The notes: a model not told the origin generated them from the sequence alone. Counted from the first letter of the stretch, positions 44,544 to 55,260 are shown. The stretch is DNA of 64,000 nt from an uncultured Lachnospiraceae bacterium (GCA_947172645.1 CAMWBY010000002.1:206169-270168); one strand, 5' to 3'. Numbers and translations are program-made.

Positions 44544-47500
44544 ATGGCCGAATTTACATACCAGACAAGAAGAAAATTAAGCGAAACATGGATTCAGGAT
44601 ATCAAGCAAAAAGGAAAGCATCTTTCCGCGCAGGAAAAGAAGCTGCTGCCTGATATCAATTACTATGCCATTCCGCAGGATGTGTGCAATATCATGCGGA
44701 GGAACCTGCAAAGCGAGAAATACCGGACGCTCAGCCAACTATACAAAAATGAATTTAACAATTTGGTGGATGTCTGCGTCGACAGGCAATATCAGGAAGA
44801 TTTTTATTACGCCCTGGACGAGATGAATACTTGTCAAATGACTGCCGGATGGTTCCGCAGGAGCCTCCGCTCCGACAGTTACGCGCCTTTTGCAGAGCAG
44901 AGCATTAAGCTTCTGCGGGCATATGCAAGGTTAGCCCTCTACGGCGGCGACCTGGCTGACATCCTGACCGGGAATATTGCCCCGGAGCTCTATGACCATG
45001 CCCGGAATGAATATTTTCCTTATTCCTGGATACTGGCCGCGCAGATTGACCGGAATAACCAAAAAACCATCCAGGCGGTAAAGGACATCCTCTTCGGCGA
45101 GGGCAATACGGCTATGCTAAGCCGGGAAATGATATTAGGCATTGTCATGTCCAAAAGCAAAGAGCTCTATGCCGACTTGGGAAAATTCCTCCTGGCTGCA
45201 AGACTCCAGGAAGGCGCCAGACAGGCGGTCTGCGAGACGATGGATGCGGGACGCCCGGAAGCCTTCCTACATCTTTTCTCTGTCATCGAGGACAACAACC
45301 TCATTCGCTACTCTTCCGTCAAACGCGCCGTCAGCACATGGATTGGCATATTTGATGAAAAAAATGTAGACCGTATCAGCGACAAACTTCTTCACCAGAT
45401 GGGGCAGTGCCTGCGGGACGAATCTTTCCTGAAAGAGCAGCTTGCCACAAACGACGCCGTCGCGATTAGCTGCGCCCTCTGGGCAAAAGGTTTCTACAAC
45501 GCTGCCGATGCCGTAAATACGGTTCTTGGATTAATTCGCCAAGGCACGAAACAGCAGAAGATGACGGCTTCCTATTTTAACCTTTCCCTGCAAGATACCA
45601 GACTGCAGATGCAGGCATCGAAGGAAGTTCTTCTTTCCTTCCCTGAGGATATAGAGCTTGCCGCATGTTTTATGCCAAGCTTTATGGCTTCAGCCAACTC
45701 TTATTTTTACCAACTTATCAAAGATGAAAACCAAGTCAGTTACACGCTCCGGTGTGAGACAGCCCGGAAACCGAAACTTCTTGCCGCGGAAGAATTGTTT
45801 GAAAGCCCGGAGGAGGCGGAAAAAATCTACGGCATCTTAAAAGAAATGTTGTCCCGGATTCCAAAGAAGGGCGTAACTCTTTCTCCCTGTATTTTCCCCT
45901 GGCATGAAGTTTCCTTAAGCCAGTCCGACATCGCCCTGCGGCTCTGCCTGATTGCATGGATGCTGCAAAAAGATGCGCTGCTGGATGAAAGTGCTGAACT
46001 GATTCCCCTCGTCGGGCAAGGGGCAAATTACTATTATGGCGGCTCCAGAGCGGCGGTTACCAAAGTGCTGTTATATCGTCCCACGTCAGCTGTCAGGAAA
46101 AAAGTCCTCTTTGACTTGCTGCATAATCCCGAAGAGTACACGAACCGCGCCGCCCATACGTTGGCGGAAGACATGGAACTGTCCCCAGAAGATTTCCTGC
46201 TGATTGAACAGAACTTAAAGTATAAGAAAGGCCGCGCCGAGACACTTTCTCTCCTAAAAAAACAGGATAAAAAGGGGCTCACCGCCTGTATCGGAAGGCT
46301 GCTTAGCGCCAAATCCGAAGAATGCCATATGGGCGCCCTGGACCTGGCGCTACAATTGAAAAAGGAAGATACGGAGACCTTTGCCCAAATCATCCCTCAG
46401 CTTCAGGCCTTCACGGAACCCACCGGAAAGGAACAAGTACTTCTGAAAGAACTGTTAGGCACGAAGAGCGAGGCCCAGGATATTCTGAACACACCAGGCT
46501 ACGGGCTATATGATGTAAACAAGGACTGGATTATCCCTAAGGCAGAAATCGACTTAAACGAAGCCTCCAAACTTTTCGTCTGCGGGGAAGAGGCATGTAT
46601 CCGTGTCCTAAAAAAGCTTGACCAACTCATTGCCGACAACCGGGAGCGCTCGTACACGACGGCGTGGAACGAAGACCTTGTGCTCGGAAGCAAACTGGAG
46701 CGATGCCGTTTTATCCACAATGACCCGGCGTCAGAACCCCTGGACGCCTATCCCTTCCGGGAACTCTGGGAAACATTTTACGAAAAAGAAATTAAGACGC
46801 CGCAGCTTCTTGCCGAGACGGAACTATACCGTCGGTGCGCCGACCAACGGAACTTCTACGAGCAGAACGTCAAACTGTACAAGAAAGTGTTCGGAAACGG
46901 CCTCCTGAAGAAGCCGCCTTTTTCCAATCTGGTGACCGGACTGTCCTACGGCTCTCAGGTGCGGAACATCCTGTCCACACTGTTTAGCCAATATGTGCCG
47001 AAATCCTTCCGGGCGCATTTCGCCCTGTGCACAACCGCAAAGCTGCTTTCCGTCCTGGATACTTCCAATGATTTATTTACTGTCCGTGAAAAGCGTTGGA
47101 ACGGGGAAATCGACACTTACACAAAGCGCGCCGTAGAACTGCCCGTTTTCTCAGATATGTGCCGTTGGCTTTCCGATGCAGACGATAAAGACTGGGAAAA
47201 GGCTTTTACGCTGCGGTTTCGCTTGCAGCAATACTATCAGAACCAAAGAGACAGAGAAGAAAGACCTCGTTATTTTTACAACAGCGAACAAAAATACCTG
47301 AATCTGTCAGACTATGTCCAGTGCTATGTGCGCGGCGTCTGGGACAAAAACCTTTTTTACAAAGCAGTCTTCACCTATGCCGGCATAGGAAGCATTCTGG
47401 AACCGGTCAGCGCCGTGGAGCAGAAAGGCGCCGTCTCTTCACGCAAGGCACGTGTGGGCGGGCTGAACGCTTTCTTCGGAAATAACGTCATCAAACCTGT

Positions 47501-49685
47501 TGACGGGAAATACCGCTTCGACACCATCGGAACAGAAATGCCGGAAATGACATTCGCGCACGAGCTTTATGCGGAGCTGCTCCCCACTGTCCTGAAAGTA
47601 GAACTGAAACGTGGCGAGCAGCCTACGCCATTTTCCAAAGACATCCATAATATTCAGGTTATCTACGGCATTGACTACATGATACAAATTCTGACTGCTC
47701 TCGGAAAGGACCCGTTACAGCGAGGATACAGTTATTATACTTCCGATACGGACCGCAAGTCGGTGCTAAGCCATCTGCTAAAGGTTTCCGTGCCGGGACA
47801 AAACGAGACTGCGGAAGATTTAAAAAATGCTTTAAAAGGAACCGATATTACGAAAAAACGTCTTGTGGAACTTGCCATGTATGCGCAGCAATGGATTCCG
47901 ATTATTGAAGAATATTTGAAACTGCCCGGTTTCGCAAGCACCTGTTACTATTTCATAGCCCATACCAGTGAAGGGTTCGACGAACAGACAACATCCGTGG
48001 TAGCCAAATACACGCCCCTCTCACCGGAAGAACTGGCCGACGGCGCATTTGACATCCACTGGTTTTTTGAGGCATATGGAAAAATCGGTGAGAAAAACTT
48101 CAAACTTCTCTATGACGCCGCCAAATATTCCTCCGCCGGAACAGCCCACGGACGGGCCAGGAAATATGCGGACGCCGCCCTGGGAAATGTAGACAAGGAA
48201 TCTTTGAAACAGGAAATCAACGCCAAGCGCAACAAAGACCTGCTGATGAGCATTGGCCTTCTTCCCCTCCCCGCGGATAAAAAGAAGCGCGAAGAGGAAC
48301 TGCTCGACCGTTACCAGTTTATCCAGAAATATAAGAAAGAAAGCAGACAGTTCGGCGCACAGCGACGGGCAAGCGAAGGGCGCGCCTGCGAAATCGCCCT
48401 CCGCAATCTAACCGTTAACGCCGGGTTCACCGATGTGACACGCCTGGTTCTGAGAATGGAGGGGAAACTCGCCGAACAGTCGGCCGAATATTTCGATTGG
48501 CAGACAGTGGACGAAATAGAACTTGCCATATCCGTGGACGAAACCGGAAAGAGCGCGCTCCAATGCAGAAAAAGCGGCAAGCTTCTCAAGTCTGTCCCTG
48601 CAAAATATAAGAAAAACGAGACCGTGGTAACGTTCCAGGAAACGGTCAAAAAATTAAAGGAACAGTACAGCCGCACAAAACAGATGATGGAACAAGCCAT
48701 GGAAGACCGAACCGCATTCGAAGTCTGGGAATACTTGTCACTGTACCAAAACCCGGTGACCCGCCCTGTCACAGAAACCCTTTTGGTAAAAACAGCGAAC
48801 GAATCAGACCCAAAACTTGGCTTCCTCACACAGGACGGCATCGTCGACATTTCCGGCGATATTCTTCCTGTAAAGCAAGATGATTCGATTTTCATCGCCC
48901 ATCCTTTTGACTTATACAGGAGCGGACATTGGCACGAATACCAGAAACTTCTCTTCGAAAAACAGATACGGCAGCCTTTTAAACAAGTATTCCGGGAACT
49001 CTATGTGAAACTGGACGAAGAACTGGAAAAAGAGTCTTCTATGCTCTTCTCCGGCAACCAAATCCAGCCCCAGAAAACCGTAGGCGCCTTGCGGAGCAGG
49101 CGCTGGGTGGCAGACTACGACGACGGGCTCCAGAAAATCTATTATAAAGAAAATATCGTGGCCCGTATCTACGCCATGGCCGACTGGTTCTCGCCAAGCG
49201 ACGTGGAAGCGCCCACACTGGAACATGTGGCTTTTGCAGACCGCAAGAGCGGAAAGTGGCTAAAAATAAAAGATATCCCGGACGTCATATACAGCGAAGT
49301 CATGCGGGATGTGGATTTGGCTGTCAGCGTTGCCCACGCAGGCGGCGTAGACCCGGAGACCAGTCATTCCACCATCGAGATGCGCAGGGCCATCGCTGCC
49401 TGCAGCCTCTCCCTCTTCCGGCTCAAAAATGTACGGTTGGAGGGAAACCATGCGATTATCGACGGCAAACTGGGCCAGTACACGGTACACCTGGGCAGCG
49501 GCGTAGTGCACCAAATCGGCAACGCCATGCTCTTCGTCGTTCCTGTCCATTCACAGCATAGAGGGCGCCTTTTCCTGCCCTTCGTAGACGATGACCCGAA
49601 GACGGCGGAGATTATGTCGAAGATTCTCCTCTTTGCGGAGGACGGGAAAATCAAGGACCCTAATATTCTGAGTCAGATTCGGTAG
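44544..49685 (+). CDS. DUF4132-domain giant cytoplasmic protein (MolR-like)
   Basis: 1713 residues, no membrane helices. The first about 1000 residues are helical and repeat-like, compatible with HEAT-type repeats. The DUF4132 region lies at about 1250-1450 (RYQFIQKYKKESRQFG, then DWQTVDEIELAI). The last about 250 residues form a conserved domain with PSDVEAPTLEHVAFADR, YSEVMRDVDLAVSVAHAGG and the closing LLFAEDGKIKDP. E. coli MolR/YehI is the best known relative; no biochemical activity is established. A GGGG-type site is 8 nt before the ATG. It shares a transcript with the small gene. It is one of the largest genes here, so constant selection is implied. Confidence 0.88.
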   Translation: MAEFTYQTRRKLSETWIQDIKQKGKHLSAQEKKLLPDINYYAIPQDVCNIMRRNLQSEKYRTLSQLYKNEFNNLVDVCVDRQYQEDFYYALDEMNTCQMTAGWFRRSLRSDSYAPFAEQSIKLLRAYARLALYGGDLADILTGNIAPELYDHARNEYFPYSWILAAQIDRNNQKTIQAVKDILFGEGNTAMLSREMILGIVMSKSKELYADLGKFLLAARLQEGARQAVCETMDAGRPEAFLHLFSVIEDNNLIRYSSVKRAVSTWIGIFDEKNVDRISDKLLHQMGQCLRDESFLKEQLATNDAVAISCALWAKGFYNAADAVNTVLGLIRQGTKQQKMTASYFNLSLQDTRLQMQASKEVLLSFPEDIELAACFMPSFMASANSYFYQLIKDENQVSYTLRCETARKPKLLAAEELFESPEEAEKIYGILKEMLSRIPKKGVTLSPCIFPWHEVSLSQSDIALRLCLIAWMLQKDALLDESAELIPLVGQGANYYYGGSRAAVTKVLLYRPTSAVRKKVLFDLLHNPEEYTNRAAHTLAEDMELSPEDFLLIEQNLKYKKGRAETLSLLKKQDKKGLTACIGRLLSAKSEECHMGALDLALQLKKEDTETFAQIIPQLQAFTEPTGKEQVLLKELLGTKSEAQDILNTPGYGLYDVNKDWIIPKAEIDLNEASKLFVCGEEACIRVLKKLDQLIADNRERSYTTAWNEDLVLGSKLERCRFIHNDPASEPLDAYPFRELWETFYEKEIKTPQLLAETELYRRCADQRNFYEQNVKLYKKVFGNGLLKKPPFSNLVTGLSYGSQVRNILSTLFSQYVPKSFRAHFALCTTAKLLSVLDTSNDLFTVREKRWNGEIDTYTKRAVELPVFSDMCRWLSDADDKDWEKAFTLRFRLQQYYQNQRDREERPRYFYNSEQKYLNLSDYVQCYVRGVWDKNLFYKAVFTYAGIGSILEPVSAVEQKGAVSSRKARVGGLNAFFGNNVIKPVDGKYRFDTIGTEMPEMTFAHELYAELLPTVLKVELKRGEQPTPFSKDIHNIQVIYGIDYMIQILTALGKDPLQRGYSYYTSDTDRKSVLSHLLKVSVPGQNETAEDLKNALKGTDITKKRLVELAMYAQQWIPIIEEYLKLPGFASTCYYFIAHTSEGFDEQTTSVVAKYTPLSPEELADGAFDIHWFFEAYGKIGEKNFKLLYDAAKYSSAGTAHGRARKYADAALGNVDKESLKQEINAKRNKDLLMSIGLLPLPADKKKREEELLDRYQFIQKYKKESRQFGAQRRASEGRACEIALRNLTVNAGFTDVTRLVLRMEGKLAEQSAEYFDWQTVDEIELAISVDETGKSALQCRKSGKLLKSVPAKYKKNETVVTFQETVKKLKEQYSRTKQMMEQAMEDRTAFEVWEYLSLYQNPVTRPVTETLLVKTANESDPKLGFLTQDGIVDISGDILPVKQDDSIFIAHPFDLYRSGHWHEYQKLLFEKQIRQPFKQVFRELYVKLDEELEKESSMLFSGNQIQPQKTVGALRSRRWVADYDDGLQKIYYKENIVARIYAMADWFSPSDVEAPTLEHVAFADRKSGKWLKIKDIPDVIYSEVMRDVDLAVSVAHAGGVDPETSHSTIEMRRAIAACSLSLFRLKNVRLEGNHAIIDGKLGQYTVHLGSGVVHQIGNAMLFVVPVHSQHRGRLFLPFVDDDPKTAEIMSKILLFAEDGKIKDPNILSQIR

Positions 49686-49817
49686 GAAAACATGGCACAA
49701 TAGTCCGCGCTACACCGACTCACACAATAGCATGTATGTTATGGGATATATAATTCAAATGTCAAAAGATGCAACGATAGGCTGAAGCGGCAAAAAAGGG
49801 AAAAGCCGTCATAACAA

Positions 49818-50378
49818 TCACATCGGTTTCAGATTTTTATTAAGCCGGTCCACCATCCAGGCGATTCTCTTTTCCCGCCCGGCCTCCGTCTTTGCGTCAA
49901 AATACGCACGCGTGTAAGTTTTCTTTACTGATAATGACATCGCCTGAAAATTGGTGCAGGCAGGCTCATAACCTTCTAACAGTGCGGATACGCAGGCAAT
50001 TTGTTCCTCCGTAACCGCCATAGGTTTGAGAGCGTCCCACTGTCCGTTCTTTTTGGCCTCCTCTATCTTCTTTCTGCCAAAGTCGGTCATAAGTCCCTGT
50101 TCTTCAAGATTGATAGCCAACGCTTTATTTTTCTCTGACCATTTACTCTTGTCTCTGCGCATAGAAAAATATTTCTTATATGTTTTATCATCAATGCTCT
50201 GCATCTGCCCGTCAATCCACCCAAAACAGAGCGCCTCTTCAAGCGCTTCCGCCGCTTTGATTGTTTTCGGTCCTCCGGCTTTCCCAAACAAAAGCCAAAC
50301 GCCGGCATCAGACAGACAATTATCATGAAGCCATTCTCTGAATTCTTCTCTGCTGGTAAATTTTATGATATCACCCAT
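49818..50378 (-). CDS. YdeI/OmpD-associated family protein
   Basis: 186 residues. REEFREWLHDN, ALEEALCFGWIDGQ, KKYFSMRRDKSKWSEKN and a C-terminal basic tail match the YdeI or OmpD-associated family, named from enterobacterial work on bacteriocin and peptide resistance. The molecular role is unclear. It is a stand-alone minus-strand gene; the 132-bp gap after the DUF4132 gene shows no clear terminator. Confidence 0.85.
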   Translation of the reverse strand: MGDIIKFTSREEFREWLHDNCLSDAGVWLLFGKAGGPKTIKAAEALEEALCFGWIDGQMQSIDDKTYKKYFSMRRDKSKWSEKNKALAINLEEQGLMTDFGRKKIEEAKKNGQWDALKPMAVTEEQIACVSALLEGYEPACTNFQAMSLSVKKTYTRAYFDAKTEAGREKRIAWMVDRLNKNLKPM

Positions 50379-50513
50379 ATATCATGCCTCCTGTCGTTCT
50401 CCTTTATATTACGCTTAACGCTTCCGCCGCATCGGCTATTTTGAAATTGTCTGTCCTTCAATTTTCACTGCTCCTATACTCTGCGCTTTCATTGGCGGAT
50501 TGAGGACAGAATG

Positions 50514-51308
50514 TTAATTTCCCGTACCTGAGTATCGTCTAACGCCTCTCGTCCAAACCAACGCCGCAATAAGAAGCAGAAGAAAGGAGACGAGAGGAGA
50601 AAGATACTGCCAGGTACAAGGCTTGTCTCCTGTTTTATTTAGCAGCACTACGCTAGGATAATAATTGATAAATGCGACTGGCAGAAAACAGGTCACGAAA
50701 ATCTGGAAGTACTTTCCGAAGATATTCACCGGATACTGCTGCATTAGTGTGGTAAACCGTTCGGCAATGGACATGGCCGCGCCGGAGCGCGTAGTCCAGA
50801 AACAGAGACTTGCGCCAATCCAGTTGACCGCCATTTGGATGAACGCGCCGGACAGCACACAGACAATGAAATAAATCCACTGGCCAATATGCCAGTGCAG
50901 TTCCATTTGCGTGCCGGCAAGGATAAATCCCAGTACACCCACCAGGAAATCACCAACGCCGGTATAACTGATATCTTTTCCGACAAACTGCAAAAACGGA
51001 CTGGCAGGGCGAACCAGATAAGCGTCAAAGGTGCCGCTCACTATCATTTCTTCCAAATCTGACAAATGCCAGAAGAACACGCCATATATCCCGCGACACA
51101 ACATCCAGAAGCTGTAGAGGAACATCAAATCCCAGATATCCCAATTTCCTAATGTATGGAAATTGTACACCAGGATACCAATCAGGGACAGATTGACGGC
51201 GTTCAGTACCAATATGCTGACAATCCCCACAAGGAAATCGGCTTTATACTGCACCTTGCCCAAGACGGCTACGCGCAGGAATTGCCCATATAAACGAATA
51301 TTCCTCAT
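50514..51308 (-). CDS. ABC-2 type exporter permease
   Basis: 264 residues with six predicted membrane helices and the conserved patch VSGTFDAYLVRPASPFLQF, typical of PF06182 (ABC2_membrane_6) permeases. It starts 4 bp after the sister permease. Together with it and the ATPase it forms a heterodimeric exporter of the group that includes viologen and daunorubicin-type systems. Substrate unknown. Confidence 0.85.
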   Translation of the reverse strand: MRNIRLYGQFLRVAVLGKVQYKADFLVGIVSILVLNAVNLSLIGILVYNFHTLGNWDIWDLMFLYSFWMLCRGIYGVFFWHLSDLEEMIVSGTFDAYLVRPASPFLQFVGKDISYTGVGDFLVGVLGFILAGTQMELHWHIGQWIYFIVCVLSGAFIQMAVNWIGASLCFWTTRSGAAMSIAERFTTLMQQYPVNIFGKYFQIFVTCFLPVAFINYYPSVVLLNKTGDKPCTWQYLSPLVSFLLLLIAALVWTRGVRRYSGTGN

Positions 51309-51312
51309 ATTT

Positions 51313-52131
51313 TCATCCTCCCTGTATCATAACTCTGATAAAGACATGTTTCATCAGCAGCCGGGACGATACCCATAACAGGAATATCCAGACCAATTGG
51401 ATGCCCAATGCCCCAAACAGACTCAGGCCTGCATAATTCCCGATGTAAATAGAGGTAGGAATCGCATAAATGCAGCGAAAGGGCAGGAAAACACTGACTG
51501 TTTTCAGAACGCCGGGGAAAATCCATAGAGGAACCATCTGTCCGGAAAAAAAGCGCAATACTGCATTGTAACCCCAGTTGATGTTTTTGATATTCATAGT
51601 AACCATACTCAAAAGACCCATGATAAAGTTCAGGAAAAAGCTGATTATCACCGAACAGGACAAGCTGCATAGAAAACCTGCAAACGCAGACAGGCTCGGC
51701 AGCTCCAGTGAGAACAGGAAACATGCTGCAATAAAAGAGGGCAGCACCAAAAACAGGAACCGGACAGCAATGTGGCCCATGTTTTTTGCAAACATATAGA
51801 ATTGGAAATCCATGGGCTTTAAGATATCCATCTCGATTGTTCCCTTGCGGACCTGTTCCATAATATAGGACTGCGGGCCGTTTCTGGGATGTAAGATTGC
51901 CTCCAGGGCAACACCCAAGACCGCGTAGGAAACCATCTGCGGAAGAGACACGCCGGTAACGCCAGGGTTTGCTGCGTACAAAGCTCTCCATACATAACCC
52001 ACACTGTACATCATGAGAAAAGAATAAACCAGATGCAGCCAGAATGATACGCGATAGATGCTTATGTTATAAAATTCATTGCGGAGAAACGCTGCACCGG
52101 TCCGCAGGCTGATGCCGTTATTTGCTCTCAT
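51313..52131 (-). CDS. ABC-2 type exporter permease
   Basis: 272 residues, six helices, with VRKGTIEMDILKPMDFQFYMF, the same family patch as the downstream permease. The start lies 14 bp inside the end of the ATPase gene, so the two are translationally coupled. Confidence 0.85.
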   Translation of the reverse strand: MRANNGISLRTGAAFLRNEFYNISIYRVSFWLHLVYSFLMMYSVGYVWRALYAANPGVTGVSLPQMVSYAVLGVALEAILHPRNGPQSYIMEQVRKGTIEMDILKPMDFQFYMFAKNMGHIAVRFLFLVLPSFIAACFLFSLELPSLSAFAGFLCSLSCSVIISFFLNFIMGLLSMVTMNIKNINWGYNAVLRFFSGQMVPLWIFPGVLKTVSVFLPFRCIYAIPTSIYIGNYAGLSLFGALGIQLVWIFLLWVSSRLLMKHVFIRVMIQGG

Positions 52132-53089
52132 AGAGATTCCTCACAATCCCCTCAATGTCGGGTTCAATGACTTCTATGTCATGGATGGGAGCGCGGTCGC
52201 CTATGAGGCGCAGCAATCCCATCGGCGTTGTCTCGGAACGATGAAACGAAAACCATTTACGGTTTCCTTCACTACGAATCAATTTGGCTTTTTCCACCTG
52301 GAAATCTTCCACGGGTTCTTCAAACTCTACCATTAAGGAACGGACGGCGCCAAACCGTTTCACCATGCTTTCCAAATTGCCATCGTACATCAAATGGCCG
52401 GAATCAATCACAATCACGCGGGAACAGAGCTTCTCTATGTCCCCCATATCATGGGTAGTGAGCAGGACAGTGGTTTCTTGTTCTCTGTTAACCTCTGCGA
52501 TAAAATCAAGAAGATATTTTTTGGATACGACGTCTACTCCGATAGTCGGTTCGTCGAGGAACAGTATCCTGGGAGAATGAAGCAGCGCGGCGCAGATATC
52601 TGACTTTACCCGCTGTCCCAGGCTCATCTGCCGCACCGGCTTGTTCAGTACTTCCTCCAGTCCCAACATAGGCACATATCTGTCAAGATTCTTCTGGTAG
52701 GCAGCGCTGTCAATGCGATAGATTTCCCGCAACAGGCGGTAACTTTCAATCAAAGGCACGTCCCACCATAATTGTGTCTTTTGGCCAAATACCACTCCAA
52801 TCTGCCGGGCGTTATCCATGCGCTGCTCAAAGGGTTTAATGCCGTCCACCGACACGTTTCCGGAGGAGGGTTTTAAGATACCGGAGAGCATTTTGATTGT
52901 GGTAGACTTTCCGGCTCCGTTTTTCCCGATAAAGCCGACGATTTCTCCGGCGTTGATGGAGAAGCTGATATCGTCAACGGCACGTTTCACTGTGTACTCG
53001 CTGGAAAGCAGATTCCGTACAGCGGAGAACCGGCCGCTCTTTTGTATTGGTATCTTAAATTCTTTTGTCAGATGATTTACGGTTATCAC
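52118..53089 (-). CDS. ABC exporter ATP-binding protein
   Basis: 323 residues. Walker A is GKNGAGKST, the signature is MSLGQRVKSD (the LSGGQ variant of this subgroup), Walker B is ILFLDEPTIGVDV and the H-loop is LLTTHDMGDIE. An N-terminal extension with SGRFSAVRNLLSSEYTVKRAV is typical of ATPases paired with PF06182 permeases. The GTG start at 53089 has a GGGAGGA site. First gene of the three-gene exporter operon. Confidence 0.93.
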   Translation of the reverse strand: MITVNHLTKEFKIPIQKSGRFSAVRNLLSSEYTVKRAVDDISFSINAGEIVGFIGKNGAGKSTTIKMLSGILKPSSGNVSVDGIKPFEQRMDNARQIGVVFGQKTQLWWDVPLIESYRLLREIYRIDSAAYQKNLDRYVPMLGLEEVLNKPVRQMSLGQRVKSDICAALLHSPRILFLDEPTIGVDVVSKKYLLDFIAEVNREQETTVLLTTHDMGDIEKLCSRVIVIDSGHLMYDGNLESMVKRFGAVRSLMVEFEEPVEDFQVEKAKLIRSEGNRKWFSFHRSETTPMGLLRLIGDRAPIHDIEVIEPDIEGIVRNLYESK

Positions 53090-53225
53090 AGTTTATCCTC
53101 CCGGAAAGCTGATTAGAAAAATACAAATGCCTCGAACAGACAATTACGCTAACGCCATTTGAGAAAAAGTTATTTTATTCGTTGTAACAAAAAGCCCCTG
53201 CGCTGCTTTCCCTGTAAATAGAAAA

Positions 53226-53735
53226 TCATAGTTTTAAGCTATATTGTAATAAATTATAACTGTGTCCATCTCTGCTGTCATTTTTCGGCACTGAAGAAAC
53301 CATTGTAAAGCCTAACGACTTTGCCAATCGATTAGAAACGCTGTTTTCCTCTCTTGTGGAATAAAGGAACTCTTTCGCATCAAATTTTTCTTTGCAATAT
53401 TGAATCAAACCTCTAAGAATTTGCTTGCCAAACCCTTTTCCCACATAATCTGGTCCCAAACAAATCCCCACTTCCTGATATATGAAAGGTTCGATTTCTT
53501 CTACGCCAGCAAACCCAATCGCCTTACCGCTTGATTTTTCATAAACCAAATATGTATCATGCTCTTTCTGGAATGCAATCGTTTTCATGATTCTTATTTT
53601 AGCGCTTTCTTCACTCGTAGTAATATTCCAATTCATATATTTTGCGCTTTCTGGCTGTGACCAGACATTGCAATACATTTCCTGCCAATCTGAAAACCTC
53701 GCCTTATCAATTATAAGGCTCTCCGTTTCAATCAT
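53226..53735 (-). CDS. GNAT family N-acetyltransferase
   Basis: 169 residues with the RimJ/RimL-like pattern: an N-terminal ESLIIDKARFSDWQEM, then EVGICLGPDYVGKGFGKQIL (acetyl-CoA pyrophosphate loop), and a C-terminal NSVSNRLAKSLGF. The longer frame begins 16 codons earlier; the ATG at 53735 preceded by GGAGG is preferred. Substrate unknown. Confidence 0.88.
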   Translation of the reverse strand: MIETESLIIDKARFSDWQEMYCNVWSQPESAKYMNWNITTSEESAKIRIMKTIAFQKEHDTYLVYEKSSGKAIGFAGVEEIEPFIYQEVGICLGPDYVGKGFGKQILRGLIQYCKEKFDAKEFLYSTREENSVSNRLAKSLGFTMVSSVPKNDSRDGHSYNLLQYSLKL

Positions 53736-53793
53736 TTCGAAATGTTCCTCCAACTTATAATTTATTTGATTCCGGTACAACAAAAATAAAGTT

Positions 53794-54207
53794 TTATTTC
53801 CGATTCGGTTTCCTTTTAATAGCCAACAATTTCATATAATCATCCAATTCAGCATTATTGGTTGGCTCGAACATTACCCATTTCCCGTCATGATAAGTTT
53901 TTGCTTCATCATACTTCCTGCAAACAGCAGCAGAAAGCGTCTCTCTTATATCTTCAAATTTTGCTCTTTCGTCTTTTCCAAAAATAATCATGAAACCAAC
54001 ACAATTACTTTTGGCATACAGGCAACAAAGCGTTTTACCGCCTCTACGATATTTATACTCGTAAGTCCAATTCTTGCCACCGGTATTCCATAATCGTTCC
54101 ATTTCGTATTTTTCATCAATGGCCGCGCATAACTCCTGCCAAACTTCAAACAAAGATTGCCCGAGCAATTCAATCATAGTTGAATGAGACGGTATTTTTT
54201 CAAGCAT
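53794..54207 (-). CDS. DUF3788 family protein
   Basis: 137 residues. WTYEYKYRRGGKTLCCLY, MIIFGKDERAKFE and TYHDGKWVMFE are the conserved blocks of DUF3788. Cytoplasmic; function not known. AAGGAG lies 8 nt before the ATG. Confidence 0.82.
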   Translation of the reverse strand: MLEKIPSHSTMIELLGQSLFEVWQELCAAIDEKYEMERLWNTGGKNWTYEYKYRRGGKTLCCLYAKSNCVGFMIIFGKDERAKFEDIRETLSAAVCRKYDEAKTYHDGKWVMFEPTNNAELDDYMKLLAIKRKPNRK

Positions 54208-54240
54208 CAAATTCTCTCCTTAAATTCTAAATTTGCTGTT

Positions 54241-55244
54241 CTAAGCATAGCACATCACCGTATAGTTTTCCATAAGAAATCTATGTGCTATAATTGCAAT
54301 TAAAAAATGGGGGATAGCATATGTCACAGATGAACAAAGGCTCATATTTCTTATTAGACTGTCTAGCAAAAGCATTAGTCGCTTTGCTTCATTATTATCT
54401 TTAAAATCATAATAATACATATATCCATGCACAATAGTACATCTAATTTCTTTTATTTTATCGCTGATATCCTCAACCGATAATCTCTCATTTTTTAACA
54501 GTTCGGGAAACAAGTTAAAACTATAGACCAACTCTTGTTTTAATGAAAATCGAGAATTTTTCGCATTTTGATGTTCAAGTTTATCAAATAAATACTCAAA
54601 TGACATAACCTGTTCCATAAATCGTTGAGGAGAAAACAATGTATCTGCTTTTCCTAAATGCCCTAATGGTATACTTTTCGTCTATTTGTATATAATGTAA
54701 TTTGCTTAAATGGCGCCTCCGCTTCGGATGTCATAAACATTGAAAAACGATATAAAATAATTGACATATTATAGCACTCTTGAATTTGATTAGTATAAAG
54801 CGGAATCAATAATTCTCCCTTTTTATCAAAATCTTCCAACAATCCAAGCCTGTTATCATTCCCTATGCGATAAGACAATTCATACTGACTATTATCCATA
54901 GAAAAGGGTATTTTATAAATATCCTTAGGTTCTACAGCTAAATTTATGCCTTCTCTTACCATATCTATGTAATTATACTTATATCGAAAAATATCATCAA
55001 GAAAAGAAGATTGCACACCTATGGTATCGTATCCGTCTTGCACCGTAAGCCTATTAATCATATAGCAACGTAGATAACATGTGCTTCCCATAGACCTTTC
55101 GACTAAAAATGTAGACTTTTGCCCCTGAAAGTTATTAGCAAAATATTCTCCTTCGAGAATATAGTCCTCTTTAAAATTATATTCTTTTGTAAAATCCGTT
55201 AAAAGTTCATCATCAGTAAACAACTCCATGCGATACTCTTCCAT
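54241..55244 (-). pseudogene. HEPN-domain gene (ApeA-like candidate) broken by a frameshift
   Basis: Two frames make one protein. The upstream part (54663 to about 55244) has no recognised motif but ends in the middle of a strand. The downstream part, from about 54675 down to 54241, continues IPLGHLGKADTLFSPQRF and contains a helical domain with the HEPN motif R-C-T-I-V-H (R-x4-H). The switch falls at a run of four A on the minus strand (54675-54678); one added base would join the frames without an interruption. The layout (N-terminal about 200 residues, C-terminal HEPN) resembles the anti-phage protein ApeA, but that name is tentative. The start could also be the ATG at 55229. Confidence 0.55.
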
Positions 55245-55260
55245 TACAAATGGAAGGTTA

